NCBI GenBank assembly: GCA_964035545.1
Contig: OZ037773.1
Coordinates: 9,463,751-9,527,750, forward strand
DNA from: Bugula neritina
Taxonomy: Eukaryota; Bryozoa; Gymnolaemata; Cheilostomatida; Bugulidae
Direction: 5' to 3'
DNA: 64,000 bases
The translations under genes and the position numbers were made by a program. The notes beneath the pieces are model-generated. The model saw only the letters and a list, made by a program, of their open reading frames with translations. It was not told the DNA's origin and searched no databases. Of the stretch, positions 1 through 17,528 are shown piece by piece. Each line of letters opens with the position of its first letter. The stretch's first letter is position 1.

Positions 1-180
1 CCTTAGACAGATCATATCTGTGACAGGCTCTTGCAGGTGCTCACTTCTAACTTTGTGCTGACAGAAATTATTGCGACATAAAATATGACCTCTAAGTGCG
101 TAACAGACTTCATTGTAGCTTGTGTTCTCTCACTCCTAGTATAGTCTGTGTCCCCTGAATGTTGACATGACTACCTGTAG

Positions 181-1273
181 ACGTCCCCTCTGAGTGGTCA
201 GAGTCCATATGCGACTCCTTCGAGACTCTCTGCCACGTGGGCAGCTGGAAGGTAATCATGGCTTCTCGCATCTCCTTCAAGGCCAAGTCACATGACCATC
301 AAGATGGCGTACTTCCTGTCATTTCTCTCATAGACACCAACTCGGAAGTTGTAAGCAATTGTAACAGTTTGCTATAACTAATTTTTGCTTTCGACTGCAT
401 TCTTTCAGGAAACTGCCATTATTCAGGTTCCTTACCTTCACTGATCTAGCTTTCTTCCCTCAGCTAATGATATCTTTTGATGCATTAAAGTTCAGCCACC
501 CAGTTTTATTATGTTATATACAGTACTATGTTATTTACAGTATTATGTTATATACAGTATTATGTTATATACAGTGTTATGTTATATACAGTATTATGAT
601 ATATACAGTATTATGTTATATACAGTATTATGCTATATACAGTATTATGTTATATACAGTATTATGTTATATACAGTATTATGTTATATACAGTATTATG
701 TTATATACAGTATTATGTTATATACAGTATTATGTTATATACAGTATTATGTTATATACAATGTTATGTTATATACAGTATTATGTTCAGCAGTTGCATT
801 GTTTAAAGTTATCTTCTCCCTTGTAGGATATTAACATATCAGAGAGAATACTAGCTGCTCTTTCACAAGAGATTGGCCTTGCTACTTCGTTCAAGTCCCT
901 TACAGACCAACCCAGTGGCTCAGCAGACCAGTCTTGTGGTCCAGCTGACCAGTCTCGTGGTCCAGCGGACCAGTCCAGTGGTCTAGCACACAGAGCTAAG
1001 ATTGAACAACTTATCACCCAACAAGACTCTGAAACTAATCAAACTAGTAATTCATTAGGCCAGCCTAGTGGCCTGGCTGACCAGCCTAGTGGCCCGGCTG
1101 GTCAGTTTAGCAACTCAACAGATCAACTTAATGGCCTATCAGGCCAGTCTAATGGCCCAGCAGATTCACTAAGCACGAAGCTGCCTCTTCTTCCTAGTGA
1201 CAGCGTCACCCAGTCAGCGAGTCCTGCATCACGAGTCATACAGAGTGACTCTGAGGAAGATGATTGGGACTGA
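181..1273 (+). CDS. 3' end of a gene with a Tudor-like segment and acidic C-terminus (last two exons, partial)
   Basis: Two exons are seen: 181-350, after a ctacctgtag acceptor and before a gtaagc donor, and 827-1273, after ttgtag and ending in TGA at 1271-1273. Phases join at 0. The first exon reads VPSEWSESICDSFETLCHVG and continues to PVISLIDTNSEV; the second starts DINISERILAAL. The pattern V-x-L-I-D-T...DI-x-I resembles the end of a Tudor domain, as in TDRD-type germ-granule proteins, but this is a resemblance by eye only. The rest is low complexity: repeated D-Q-P/S-S-G-P/L-A blocks, then an acidic tail DSEEDDWD. The 5' part lies outside the window. The intron holds a 17-bp minisatellite. 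The exons are solid; the family is a guess. Confidence 0.6.
507..787. repeat. 17-bp minisatellite (ATTATGTTATATACAGT), about 16 copies
   Basis: About 16.5 near-perfect copies of a 17-bp AT-rich unit lie in the intron between exons 181-350 and 827-1273. Because 17 is not a multiple of 3 and the unit makes no stop in forward frames, it gives long spurious ORFs with a repeating MLYTVLCYIQYYVIYSI peptide. These are not genes. Confidence 0.95.
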
Positions 1274-1336
1274 ATGAAACTTCTTTTCGACATTTTGTAA
1301 TTTTTCACGAAATTATTTGTTGTAATACAATTGAAA

Positions 1337-1342
1337 AATAAA
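1337..1342 (+). promoter_or_regulatory. Poly(A) signal AATAAA
   Basis: A canonical AATAAA sits 64 bases after the TGA of the gene ending at 1273, a normal distance for a 3' UTR. Confidence 0.7.
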
Positions 1343-1911
1343 CTCAAATACTGCAATGTTTTTGTATGTTGTCTGAACTTAGGGATGACAGTTCTTGGCT
1401 GAAAAATTTCCTTATGCCTACATCAAGCAGGCTGTGACTTACCCCACCCCCTCACTCCCCCTCACCCCCCTTACAGTCCATCTGCATACAAAAATACTAA
1501 ACTAATTATTCAGTTATTATCCAAATATGACTGCGGAAACATTAGGCTTTCAGTCAATATTAGTTGACTTAGTAGTCCCTTCCCATAAGCCCATATCATA
1601 CATGTGGCCACCTTTACTATAATTTCCTAACTGTTACTGGCACATTTTGAATAATGCTTTAAACTATGGTCGTGTCGGAGAAAGTTAGGTAAGCAGACAG
1701 GTGTTTTAGACGTAGAATGCTAACACAGGTGTTGCTGCCCTACATAAGTAACTATCTCATTATTCACGACTCCATTCTAGCTGGAAGGAGTGAGCAGTGA
1801 CGGGTATTAGTTTAAAGTTGTATTAAATCAAAGATTTTTTAATGCAAGATCACGCACATGCATTGACATTAATCAAACCAAAAATATATATGGTGCAAGC
1901 ATGCATACACC

Positions 1912-1965
<54 letters not shown>

Positions 1966-2298
1966 AAAAACTACATTTGGTGAAAAAATGTGTAGAATGC
2001 ATTGTTTATAGTTTGCCACAGGTTCTCTATTCATTAAGTCCTGTATAAACATTAATCATATTTACAGGCTTAGGCTATCACCTTTAAGGAATTACTGCAT
2101 GTACAATAATATAATGAGACAATTGACCTATATTTCTAAACACAACCTCCCACTGTAATACATCCTCCTGCACTCATGCATAACACAATTATTTATATAA
2201 AATATAAGAGAGATTGTACACTATATAGTATTTCTTTCACACTCTTAAATCAATTCTTGTGAAATATCTTATAGGGGTATTATACAGAAATACAGCTT
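1343..2298. other. Intergenic, tail-to-tail between two genes
   Basis: No exon is visible. The stretch separates the + strand gene ending at 1273 from the - strand transporter ending at 2299. It contains a (TA)n tract at about 1914-1960 and otherwise AT-rich sequence. No canonical poly(A) signal for the transporter was found close to its stop. Confidence 0.6.
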
Positions 2299-7095
<4,797 letters not shown>

Positions 7096-7984
7096 GGTCA
7101 AATGTGATACACATACTGCAGTCAGAATTCTAATGCATGGATTGTTAAGATATTTGCTCAGTTAATTGTAGATAGTCAACTACCCGTGACTTGATAAATG
7201 AGCCACATGTTTTATTTAAACTTACTGGTGATTTACAAGTTGTTAATCTTCTTTACAAATTGGCCTGCATCACCCTACTTGATGACCTAACTGCTTATTA
7301 TAGGTAAAACACACAAGTTTCTATCATGCAACACAGTTCTTTGGAAAATCATCCACCAATAATCTAACCACTATCACTAATCACAGTATACAATGCGCAG
7401 CTTTCTAGCAGCATTTTGTATCTACAAGGAACAATTCTTTTACTCAAACAGATCTGAAGTTGTCTTGCATACACTTGTTAAACTAAATATATAATATTTA
7501 TACATCTTAAACTTGAAATGTAATATTTATACATCTTAAACTGGACATGTGATATTTATATATAATATCTAAAACTAAGCATTGTATACTCTAAATATTC
7601 ACACAAATGTATTTGAATTGTCTGAACAATTGGTGAAATCTTTTATTTACTAATTCAATAGATCGTTACCTCAAATTATATGTATAAGTAATTTAATATC
7701 ATTTGCATTTTGAAATAAAATTTCTTAAAAATCTCATTTTCAATAAATTATGTTTTTACGTAGAAAAATTTAGTCTGCAATAAAACCTATGTTGAAAGAC
7801 AATCAGCATAAGCGCATATATGCAAAGAATGAAAACGGAGGTAATCGGTTTTAGCATAATATATGTACAAAGTCAGTATGCTACCATCTATGTACAACTT
7901 TAAAGGTCATGAATGGCATCAAATCTGAAGTGACTGAGATCCAGTTTAATCTGAGTCAACAAAGTCAGCATGCTGCCGTCTGGT
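7096..7984. other. Intergenic spacer between the tandem transporters
   Basis: This 0.9-kb AT-rich spacer separates the start of copy A from the stop of copy B. It must hold the 3' UTR of B and probably the promoter of A. A reverse-strand AATAAA lies at 7647-7642, about 340 bases after the stop of B. A roughly 23-bp motif (acaaagtcagYatgctRcc) occurs at about 7868 and again at about 7959. No exon is seen. Confidence 0.5.
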
Positions 7985-10900
7985 CTAACCAGAGTCTAAC
8001 TCATCCGAGACTATCAGATTTATCTTCTCTTCTTCTGCTAGTCTAAAGTTGCTTTCTTGTTTCACTTTATTTTCCTTATACTCAATTATCATTATGATAA
8101 ATGAAACCAGCCCACTGGATATGATTGCTCCAGCTGTGATGTATACTCCTACATTCAGTCCAAATATATCCTGAATACAACCTACAAAATAGAAAGTAAT
8201 TATGTTGAATAAATAAAATGATATGAAGTTGCATATAACATAATTATGTAGTTTTTGTGTAGATGTATTGGCTGGACTGAAATACTTAGACGAGAAATTT
8301 ACTTGTCAACAATATCATATGGTGATAGAATATAATAAATAGACATGCATACTATAACTCTGTAAGAAATGATGCTTTGGCTAGGTATGATTATGAAATC
8401 AAATGAATAGCTGGGAAGCTTGTGAATATAGTCCAAAGCTGGGGAATTAATGCAAAGTTTAGTGCTAAGGCCACCAAGTGTTACAATGATGCAAACACTG
8501 TCACTTATACTTGTTGGGATTTTAGTTAATTGCCTAGCATGAAGTATTGCCACATTACTTTTTTTCACTAAACCACACCAGCCTCCTAATATAAATAATA
8601 GTTTCGGGTTCATTTTGCATGCATAACTTGCTTTTAAAAGAGTAGAAGTAGAATATATAGAATAGCACAGGCTCTATTTACAGGTTCCTTTGTAGCTGCA
8701 TAGTTGATAGCAATAAGACAATTTATATGACTGGAAAACTACCAGCATATGCTACACCCTTATTCTTCTTTTAAGTAGGAGGTAAGAAAGTTCATAACTT
8801 ATTGAGAAGGCCATGAAAAGTATTGAATGTAAATCATTCTCCCCTCCCCTCCCTCATAAAATGAGGAGCTTTATATGACTAAAGCTGTTAGAAAATGCCA
8901 TGCAAGGGCAAATTACTATATAACTGTGAAGGTCACTTTTATTAAAAGAAGTGTAAATAAACGGAAGTACAGTTCTCTGTAGATAAATTAGATTCTTAAG
9001 TTGCACTAATAATCAGCAAAATTAATATAAAAGTGTACAATAGGTACTATATTATTTTATTTTGTCCAAATCAAGCAGTTATTAATAGTTTGATGTGAAA
9101 ATCGTTACAAACTAATGGGATTGACCCTTGTATTCTCATGGATTAGACATGTATTGAGAGTTGTCACTCACTGGTTATTGGAGCTCCACCAAAGCTGGCA
9201 AAGGCTTGTAGAAATTGTTCCACGGCAAAGACTATCAGCATGTTCTTAGCTCCGCCCAGTTTATTAGCTACTGTCATCATATTGGCCATTACAATGCCGT
9301 GTGTTAGCCCAAACACGCCCATCATTATGTAATATGTTACCTGTACTCCAGATCAAATACACAAAGTATAATAATTATAGTATATGCTAATAATATAACA
9401 TATACAGCTAATATAATGTAATATAGGTTAATATTATAGTATATAATACTAATATAATATTTGCTAGTATTACAATGCATATAATGTTAATATATAATAT
9501 ATGAGGCCGTCTTTGAAAGAAAAAGGTTTGTGTCTCTGGCATAAAGTTTTTGGCAGGTTTATGAATTTTAAAGTGAAGTTGTTTCATGCATGAAGATTTT
9601 CAGTGCACTAATGTGTATGAATATGCGACATTAACCAAATCAGTGTTGACCTCATATGAATCATATAGACTGTATTATAAATAGCTTTAAGTTAGTCTTA
9701 GTCAACAGATTTCCAGGCAGTTTCAAAGGTTACCAAGATTGTTATATCACACAGGTATGACTGTCAATATACTAGCTTGAGTACCACAGGATTAAAAGCT
9801 AGTCTCCAACAGAATTTTTGCAGTGAGTTCATGCATCACCTTAAATATTAACACTTGCCTCACTTTCTGCTGCTGTTATGCAGGCTATAGCTGACCCCCC
9901 AACAATAGGAGGCAGCGCATGAGGCAACACTCTGTTGAACTCTACCAAAGACAGGGCAATCATAAGGAATACCCCAAATATAGCAGCAATGCCATATATT
10001 GACCCTCCCACTGAGGTATTCTCTAATGTCAGCTGTTTCTCTGATATTACGTAATGTGGAATCAGGGCGTAGAAACCTGCCATTCCAAACTTTTTAAGAC
10101 CTCCAGAGACAGCAAAACACCAGACCTACAAGTGAATGGGATTTATTTAGCTACATGTATAATATATAAATTTATCTGAAGACCAGTGATACTAGGTAAT
10201 GTATATTATTACACACTCCACTTATGATTATATGAGTGTGCCTGTAGCATTCGTGTAGTCAGAAGCATAATATTATTTTGAGAAACCTTAGCTTTCAGAA
10301 ACATGTTTCTAGCACTCGGTATATGTAGAATGCTGGTAGCTCATAATGCATTTTAACTCTCTGATAACAGCAAAATTAAATTGCTTATTGCAGCTTGGAA
10401 TCATTGGCTTCAAAAACTATTTAACAAAAAATATCTGTGCTTTTCATCAATATTTTTGGCTATTAAAAGTGCAGACCTCCAATTATTATGTTTCAATATA
10501 ATCACCTTGGAATCTGTCAATACTTCTTTTACATCATTCCACACTGATGTTTTCACCTTGTGCCCTTTCTTACTTAGCACTGTCTTCTCTTTATGTGATT
10601 TATCAGTGAATATGATAGCAGATACAATGTTAATACAGAAAGCTGGACTTAGCAAGAGGAATGTCTGTTGGAAAGTGAAGTTGGTGAAGAGATAGTTAGC
10701 AGTGGCTGGAGTAGAAGCTATCCCGATGTATGATCCGCACATAATTGCACAGAGAGCAAAGTTAATCTGGTCATTACTGAAGTGCTGTCTGACTATCCCA
10801 GAGGCAGCATTTCTTACTAGAGAAACTCCTATTGCTGCCGATATAAAAATAATACAGCTTAGCGCATCAAATCATCAAACCCAGTTTCAAAAATAAAAAA

Positions 10901-12224
10901 AATTTCTATTAATTATAATAATTTTTTGCAGAATAATTTTTAACAATATTCCAACGCTTCAAAAGTTTTATTCTTTTTACCTTATTGACATGCACAGCTA
11001 CCGATTGACAACCGGGATAAATAAATTGCATTGCTATATATACAATAAGTGGTAGCTTTTGGGGAAACTATGTTATGTAATGTTACGTGATAAAAGGAAT
11101 TAATGCAGTTATCCTTGTTTAAAGACATCATGAATTTGTAAGGCTGAGGAAACCATTTCTGATTAAAGTTACTTGAAGCTGACTTTTAGCTGACAGAATA
11201 TATCTGGTCTACCTGTATACACGCCATACGTTAGCACGAGCTCCAAATTACTAGTAGCAAGTGAACTGATGCAGACTCCACTGGCAATTACTATTCCACC
11301 CAGTAACTGAAGCGTTCGTAAAGGCAGAACTTTGGTCAAGACAGCAGCTACTGTGGCTACAATTTCAAGTTGAATTGACATTTGAAACAACAATGTGAGT
11401 TGGCTAACATAACTGGTTATCAATTATTATCCAATAAAAATTTGTTATAAAATAAACATATTACATGTTTATATTGATTAAAATTCATGAAATCTACAAG
11501 AGTCAGTAAAAGTTTAATTTAATTTGAATTTTTAAATTCTATTCACTATTTATAGGTGTTTACTAAATTTAATTTGTTACGCTGGAGCAGCTGAGAGATG
11601 ACATTGTTATTAGATAAAAAAGTGCAGGTTTGATATCTAGCTTTGCTCATCTTGTGACAAGATACTTGAGTATAACTTGGCACACACCAAGTGTCAAGTA
11701 TAACTTAATACAAGATGCTTCAAATCTCACACATCAGAAGCACGTATGTGAAATATCTCTGCTTGTTTTACAAAGAATGCATATGTGACTAAAGTATGAA
11801 CCCAAAGATAAGTCACACAGTAACAAGAGGGTTTGAGCGTCCTTACAACAACATTAGACTGACAACAGTTGCTTTTCTTTACCAGAATTAACTTAGGCAA
11901 AGCAACTCCTAGACTACGTAATTGGTTGTTCTTCATGCAACAAACAGCAACCAAATATTAATCTATAAAGTTATAAACTATAATAATCTATAGCAACCAG
12001 ATAGCTTTCTATAACTCACTGGATATCTGCGCAAAGCCGGTATTGAAAGTGGCTGGTAGACTACTCTCTGTAATAGTCAAGTTAAACTGTTGTGAAACTG
12101 CCAGAGTGAGAGAACCAGCAAATCCGTGCGTAAACCCGATACTCAGCGCCAGAGATACAGCGGAAAACACCAGAACTACGTACTTCCATGCCTTAGATTT
12201 AGTAGCTGTACTCCATACAGACAT
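7985..12224 (-). CDS. SLC16-like major facilitator transporter, copy B (six exons, 436 aa)
   Basis: Exons: 12224-12020, 11356-11213, 10834-10506, 10125-9859, 9340-9172 and 8181-7985 (TAG at 7987-7985), summing to 1,311 bp. Exons 1, 2 and 5 have exactly the lengths of copy A (205, 144, 169). The start MSVWSTATKSKAWKYVV and motifs such as QINFALCA, KNML.VFAVEQFLQAFAS and GVYITAGAI are shared with A. About 12 membrane segments are expected, with the charged central loop DKSHKEKTVLSKKGHKVK. Exon 4 ends at a GC donor (GAG|GCAAGT) instead of GT, which is needed to keep phase 0 into exon 5. It is a tandem paralogue of A and likely a plasma-membrane proton-coupled or facilitative carrier of small organic acids; the substrate is unknown. 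Confidence 0.85.
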
Positions 12225-13178
12225 GATAGATCCTTTACACCTTAAGCTTACAACGCATACTAGCAGATGAAAGTATGATTATTCAGTACCATCATTACTG
12301 CTATGTTACCTCATCTATAGTAACAAGTAATATGGGGGCATTTTAGTCACAAGGTACTCCAGTATGCTGAAATGTTGACACACGAAAGTTGGTTGAGGCC
12401 CAAATATCTATATATTGTACAGATTCTTTTTTATTTTACCGAATCTATAATAATATATTATTGTTTTATATTATTAAATTACATTATATATTAACTTATT
12501 ATTTTAAAAGTTTGGAAACTCTTTTAATTTCATTCTAACGACTACTCAACTATTTAAATAATTTTATTATAGCTCAATTATAAACACTGAAAAATTTATA
12601 AAAAATGAGTTATATAGCATTTTTATATAATAACGAGTAATTTTTGGGTATTATCTGAAAAATAATACCATATACTGAGGTTTCATTGACACTAATTTAC
12701 TTATAACACAAAATATTCAAGTATCAAAATTTTTTATAGACTAATATAATGCAAAAGATATAATACAATTTACATGTTATATATTATTTTAAATATAATC
12801 TTACAACTAGTACCTTCATTAAAAATACATAAATGAAAAACTTTTTTTTATTTATTATTTTATTTCTATAAATAATAAAGCAAACTGATATATATTACAT
12901 AATACAATACCTTCCAGTTGCTGGGTTAACCTACAATGCACTGACCACGGTATCCATTCATGCTTTGAGCTTGTGATTTGTCAAATTCTTTGCATTGTAA
13001 AAAGATAAATTAGTTGTATGATGTCGTGCCAGGAGACTATACTAAATATATCACATACTATACTATGTATAAATTATTCATTCATTACCACATATTATAA
13101 TATATAGCATGCTATACGCTATATTGTATTACATTAAAACTATACCTTAAGTATAAAAATAATCATATTATTTTACAG
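12225..13178. other. AT-rich intergenic region upstream of transporter B
   Basis: No coding block is supported. The promoter of transporter B (- strand) is expected within the first few hundred bases. The rest is very AT-rich. Confidence 0.4.
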
Positions 13179-15198
13179 GGACAACAAGACACATTACGGT
13201 TTAGGGAAAAAGTCCAAAAACTATTTTGTGGTCTGTCAGCTGTTAAAGACAAGATATTCAGTGCCCTATTTTTAGAAGGCATTGAGTTTATAACAGAAAA
13301 GGTAGCTTGTAGAATTCTAAAAGGCCCTGATGAATACAATAAAGGGTCCAATTGTAGTGTTATGCGTTTAATTAGAACAATGAATTACACCTTTTGTCAC
13401 AGGTACGAACTGCTGGGCACACTCAATGGCATTAGGATTGTCAGCTAAACAATAGCCTGCGTTCTATTAACTCTGCACAGTTTACTGTGTCTTAGCAACA
13501 CCGTATCAAACTACATAAGCTTGTACCAAAGGGACTTTTGCTATATAAATTTATGCAATATCAAAAGCTTCGGTCATGCATTGTGTTTATTTTTGTAGTA
13601 ATTGATATACACTTTAATGCAGTAGAGTAGTCTGGTATAATGCATTATAGTATAGTAGATTGTATAGTATCTTATAGTATAGTATCTATAGCACAGTATG
13701 GTATAGTGTAGTATAGCATAGTATATGGTATAGTTTAGTCTATTATAATACAGTATATCATATGCTATAGTATAGTATACTATAGCATAGGCTAGTAGGT
13801 ACATAATTGATTAGCTGCAGACTATAAAGGAGCTGCCAATTATACTAAAATCTCTTCAATGGCAAAAGCTGGGACTTGAAGGTAAGATAAATTGTAATTC
13901 ACTCATTGTAATGTAGCAGTTTATGCACTGCATATTGATGGTTTCTTGTTGCATTATAAATTAAACATTGTCAAAAAATGAATTTTAATAATTAGCCAAA
14001 GACATTTCATAGAGATTATAAATTATTTTAAATATTTATTATTTTACGGAAGTCCAAGAGATCAGGTATTTTAGGGTCACTTGTTTAGGTATCTTGAGTC
14101 AACTGTTCACAGTGAATACAAATAACGCTGCAAATTAGCACTTAGCTGCCAGTTGCTATATACAACTGCTGCCGTCACTAGGTGCTGCCAACTTTAACTT
14201 GCAACTGCTGCTTTTACCTTAATAATGATAATTATTTATTTTCCTGTCTATTAGAGACTCTATTGATTATTAGGCCGGGCTTGAGTGGACATCATATATA
14301 ATAGCAGCTCTTCATGCTTGCACTGATACTATTGAACAGTTCAATATAGCAGCAGGTAAGTAGAGCAGTAGTAATATGTAATATAGAGTATATTCTATAC
14401 ATGTTGTAGTAAGATATAATATATATACAGCATATGTTGTACTAATATATAATATATATCCTACGTGTTGTAGTAAGATAGGATATATATACAGCATATA
14501 TAATATGTTCCAGTAATATATAATATATATCCAAAATGATGTAGTAATTTATAATATATATACAATCTGATGTAGTAATAATATATAATATATAATATGT
14601 ATCCTGATACAGTAATATATAATATAGTACTATAATATATACAATTTATTTATCTAAGGAGTAGAGGCAGTTTTGATACTTGTGGTAATTTGACAGAGTT
14701 AGTAATATATGCAGGTGGCAAATACATTAGTTTATTCACAATGAAAATTTAGTGAGCAGGTTTTCTATTTTGTTGCTAATTCTTTCGGGCTCACAGATGT
14801 TAGATCAAAGCTCATAATAATTACATAAGTAGATTTGTTATAAAGTATTTATTTGTTTACTTCTTGTATGTCTTCAAGTGTTTATAATCCACAGCAACTA
14901 CGTCTATATTTACACAATGAAACTTTATGTTATGAGCTCAGACTTCAAAAGTCAAAGTAAAAGGCTGAGCTTATTTAAGAAATGAAAGTGAATTTGATAC
15001 AATTGTGTATACTATAGCACTAGCGATTTGCTTTTATATTTTCGAATCACATTTTGACATTTTGACTTAACTAAATATGAATTTAGTATTACGTCTAGAA
15101 TTACTTCTCATAGCAAATATATTTTAGGCTTAGATTTAGTTTTGTAAAGTATAGTTATAATTTTTAATTTTTTATATAACTTTATTGTGCAATGTGCT

Positions 15199-15229
<31 letters not shown>

Positions 15230-15233
15230 GTGC

Positions 15234-15267
<34 letters not shown>

Positions 15268-17528
15268 ATGACAGGGCTGGTTGATAAATTCATGCTGCCG
15301 ACAGCATTGCTATTAGAATCCCGTAAACCCAGACAAGACCTATAAGGACACACATGCTTAGCAATGTAGCCTTACTAAAACATATGTTATGCATGCCTTA
15401 CAGGAGAGAAAATTGATTTTCCGTTGTAAAATTTCTGATCACATATAGTCTAGGTACAGCGTAGTAGAATGGTATATATTACATTCTATTAGTTGTGTTG
15501 TGACACAGAGTAGCACTGACTAGCTAATTATACTAATCACTTGCAATGTCTTGAGTGGGTGCACAGTTTCCGAGTGTTTAGAGCTGGACACGACAGCAGC
15601 AGCTCTCCAGTAATTACTTGAGTAACCTAACTTGCTCAAACCATCATTTAGGCTAATTTTATCTTTGCTTTAAAAGTTGAGTCTTTTTTTAAAAGGAGGT
15701 AATCTCATTAATAGAGCTAAACTAATTTTTTATTCACATCAACTTTATGTTTCATTCTTACTGAACTTTCAAATCAGAAATAGGTAAGGTGAAAATATCA
15801 TAAATCTAATATAATATCAGTTCTCTCCAATTTGTTCTTTTGTATGTTCGGAGTTTAAGCAAACTATTTCAGCTCAAGTTTATACTAGTTTTAGAAAATG
15901 CATAGACTTCATAATGAGTTTTATGTAATAGTTTAGTGAATGGCTGAATTGTGAAGTGAAGGCTGGACATCTAAGACTTTTCTGTAGGAATATTTTCTAA
16001 ATCTCCAAGTTGTATAATTTATTTGCATAACCGATAACAAATAGTGTTTGCTTTCATTTCGAAGTATTTCACTACCTAATTTTCACTTCTGTTTAAACAA
16101 AATAATATAAACAAACCTTTGTGCAACAAATAATTGCATAAAAGCTTTATTCAGTAAAACATTTCAATCAGAAACAAAAAGTAAAACGTCATTTTTGCTT
16201 GCAAGATCAAAGGTTGGAATAGCCAATATGCGTGATTTCGTGGAATAGGCTGTAGTGCACAGGTTACAGTCTCAGGGGTCAATTGGTGCAACTCGGCATC
16301 AGCTCATGCTGCTGATAATAATTCAGGTACGAAATTATCGAAACGATTCACAATCAATATTTCATTCACAAGAGTGTTAGCACAGCTTATTATAGGTGTG
16401 TTATAGTGGAAAGTTTAAAATGCAAAAGATTTTACTCAATGTTGGTCATTTAATTTCATTTTGACATTTAATCCACTATTTATGAAGATAAGACAAATTT
16501 TTAGCTAACTTTTTAAGTTATTGAAGTGCTCTAGCTCAGATTTTCATTAAAGAATCTTGCACTTTATTTTTAAAAGTTGAGTTTAAAAAGTTATCAATTA
16601 AACATAATCAGAATTTTAATGTTCATATGTATTTTATAAAAACTAGAAAAGATTTTTCATTAACCAGCTATTGCAATCCTTTTTAAATATTGAGATAAAG
16701 TGAAATTTGACATAAAAATAGTAATATCGATGCAGCAAATTTTAGTAACCTTTTGGCCAAATTGAATGTTTTTAATACAAAGATATGACAGATTTGGTCA
16801 CTTTTGTATGACATTTAATTTGAATAATTTATGCAACACATGTAAAGACATATTATATATATTCAAATTTTGTAGTAAAATTAATCATTATTATAGAATA
16901 CTTTTTCCTTACATGCAATTAGCATCACTATACAGTGTTATATAAGTGCAAAAGTTTGATTTGAAGCTTTATATAATGAGCAAAATATTACTATTCTAGA
17001 AGATTATATAGGCTAGATTTAATGTATATAGAAAAATTACAGTGTGTAAACGTAACCTAATATACTATATATAATATTTTTACATTTTATTATAGCTCAT
17101 TCAATGTATACAAGCATTATATACTGCATATATAAGTAACATTTATAAATTTATAAATTACTAGTAGCTTTGACAACAAAATGGTCTCCCGGTACATTTA
17201 TATGGCTTTTGTTTTTAATCCAGCTTGAATTGAAACCTCTTGCATTTGTTTTACTAATTATACGCCTTGTCTTCAAGTTAGTATATAAGATTATATATCC
17301 CTTACAAAGAACAATAAATTTTTGTAGAACAAACTATGTAGCAAGAGTTCTTGAAAATTTACTCTGGAGTATGGGGCGTTGTGAATGGCAGCCTGCAACT
17401 TAGAACACCTAGTAAAGGTTCTGCACACAAACTAAGGATGGGTAATCAGGCTTTATGCTGCTCTGGGCAGAAAACTCCACCAAAGAGAAAATTCAGACCT
17501 CCAACACTTGGAGTGGAAGGGGCAGATG
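13179..17528 (+). CDS. Unassigned exon cluster (putative gene, five exon-like blocks)
   Basis: Blocks with good splice borders and open, protein-like frames are seen. 13179-13301 or 13179-13402 reads DTLRFREKVQKLFCGLSAVK and continues to LEGIEFITEK. 13821-13881 reads TIKELPIILKSLQWQKLGLE. 14274-14355 reads AGLEWTSYIIAALHACTDTI. 16249-16326 includes HRLQSQGSIGATRHQLMLLI. 17342-17528 starts QEFLKIYSGVWGVVNG and ends in a basic KTPPKRKFRPP stretch. The last two join in phase 0. The joins after 13881 and 14355 do not agree in phase with the most obvious acceptors, so an exon is missing or an acceptor is misplaced. For 16249, an acceptor at about 16254 would repair one join. I do not recognise the protein. 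It could be a separate gene or upstream exons of the large scaffold gene. Confidence 0.4.
13615..13790. repeat. Degenerate (TATAG)n pentanucleotide repeat
   Basis: Irregular 5-bp TATAG/TATAC units run through this stretch, between exon-like blocks 13179-13402 and 13821-13881. The minus-strand Tyr-rich ORF here is a repeat product. Confidence 0.8.
14375..14640. repeat. Degenerate AT-rich tandem repeat
   Basis: A unit of roughly 35-60 bp with the core GTAGTAATATATAATATATATCC recurs several times with changes. It lies in the gap after exon-like block 14274-14355. Confidence 0.7.
15197..15268. repeat. (TG)n microsatellite
   Basis: About 70 bp of TG dinucleotides with a few CG interruptions; no coding role. 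Confidence 0.95.
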
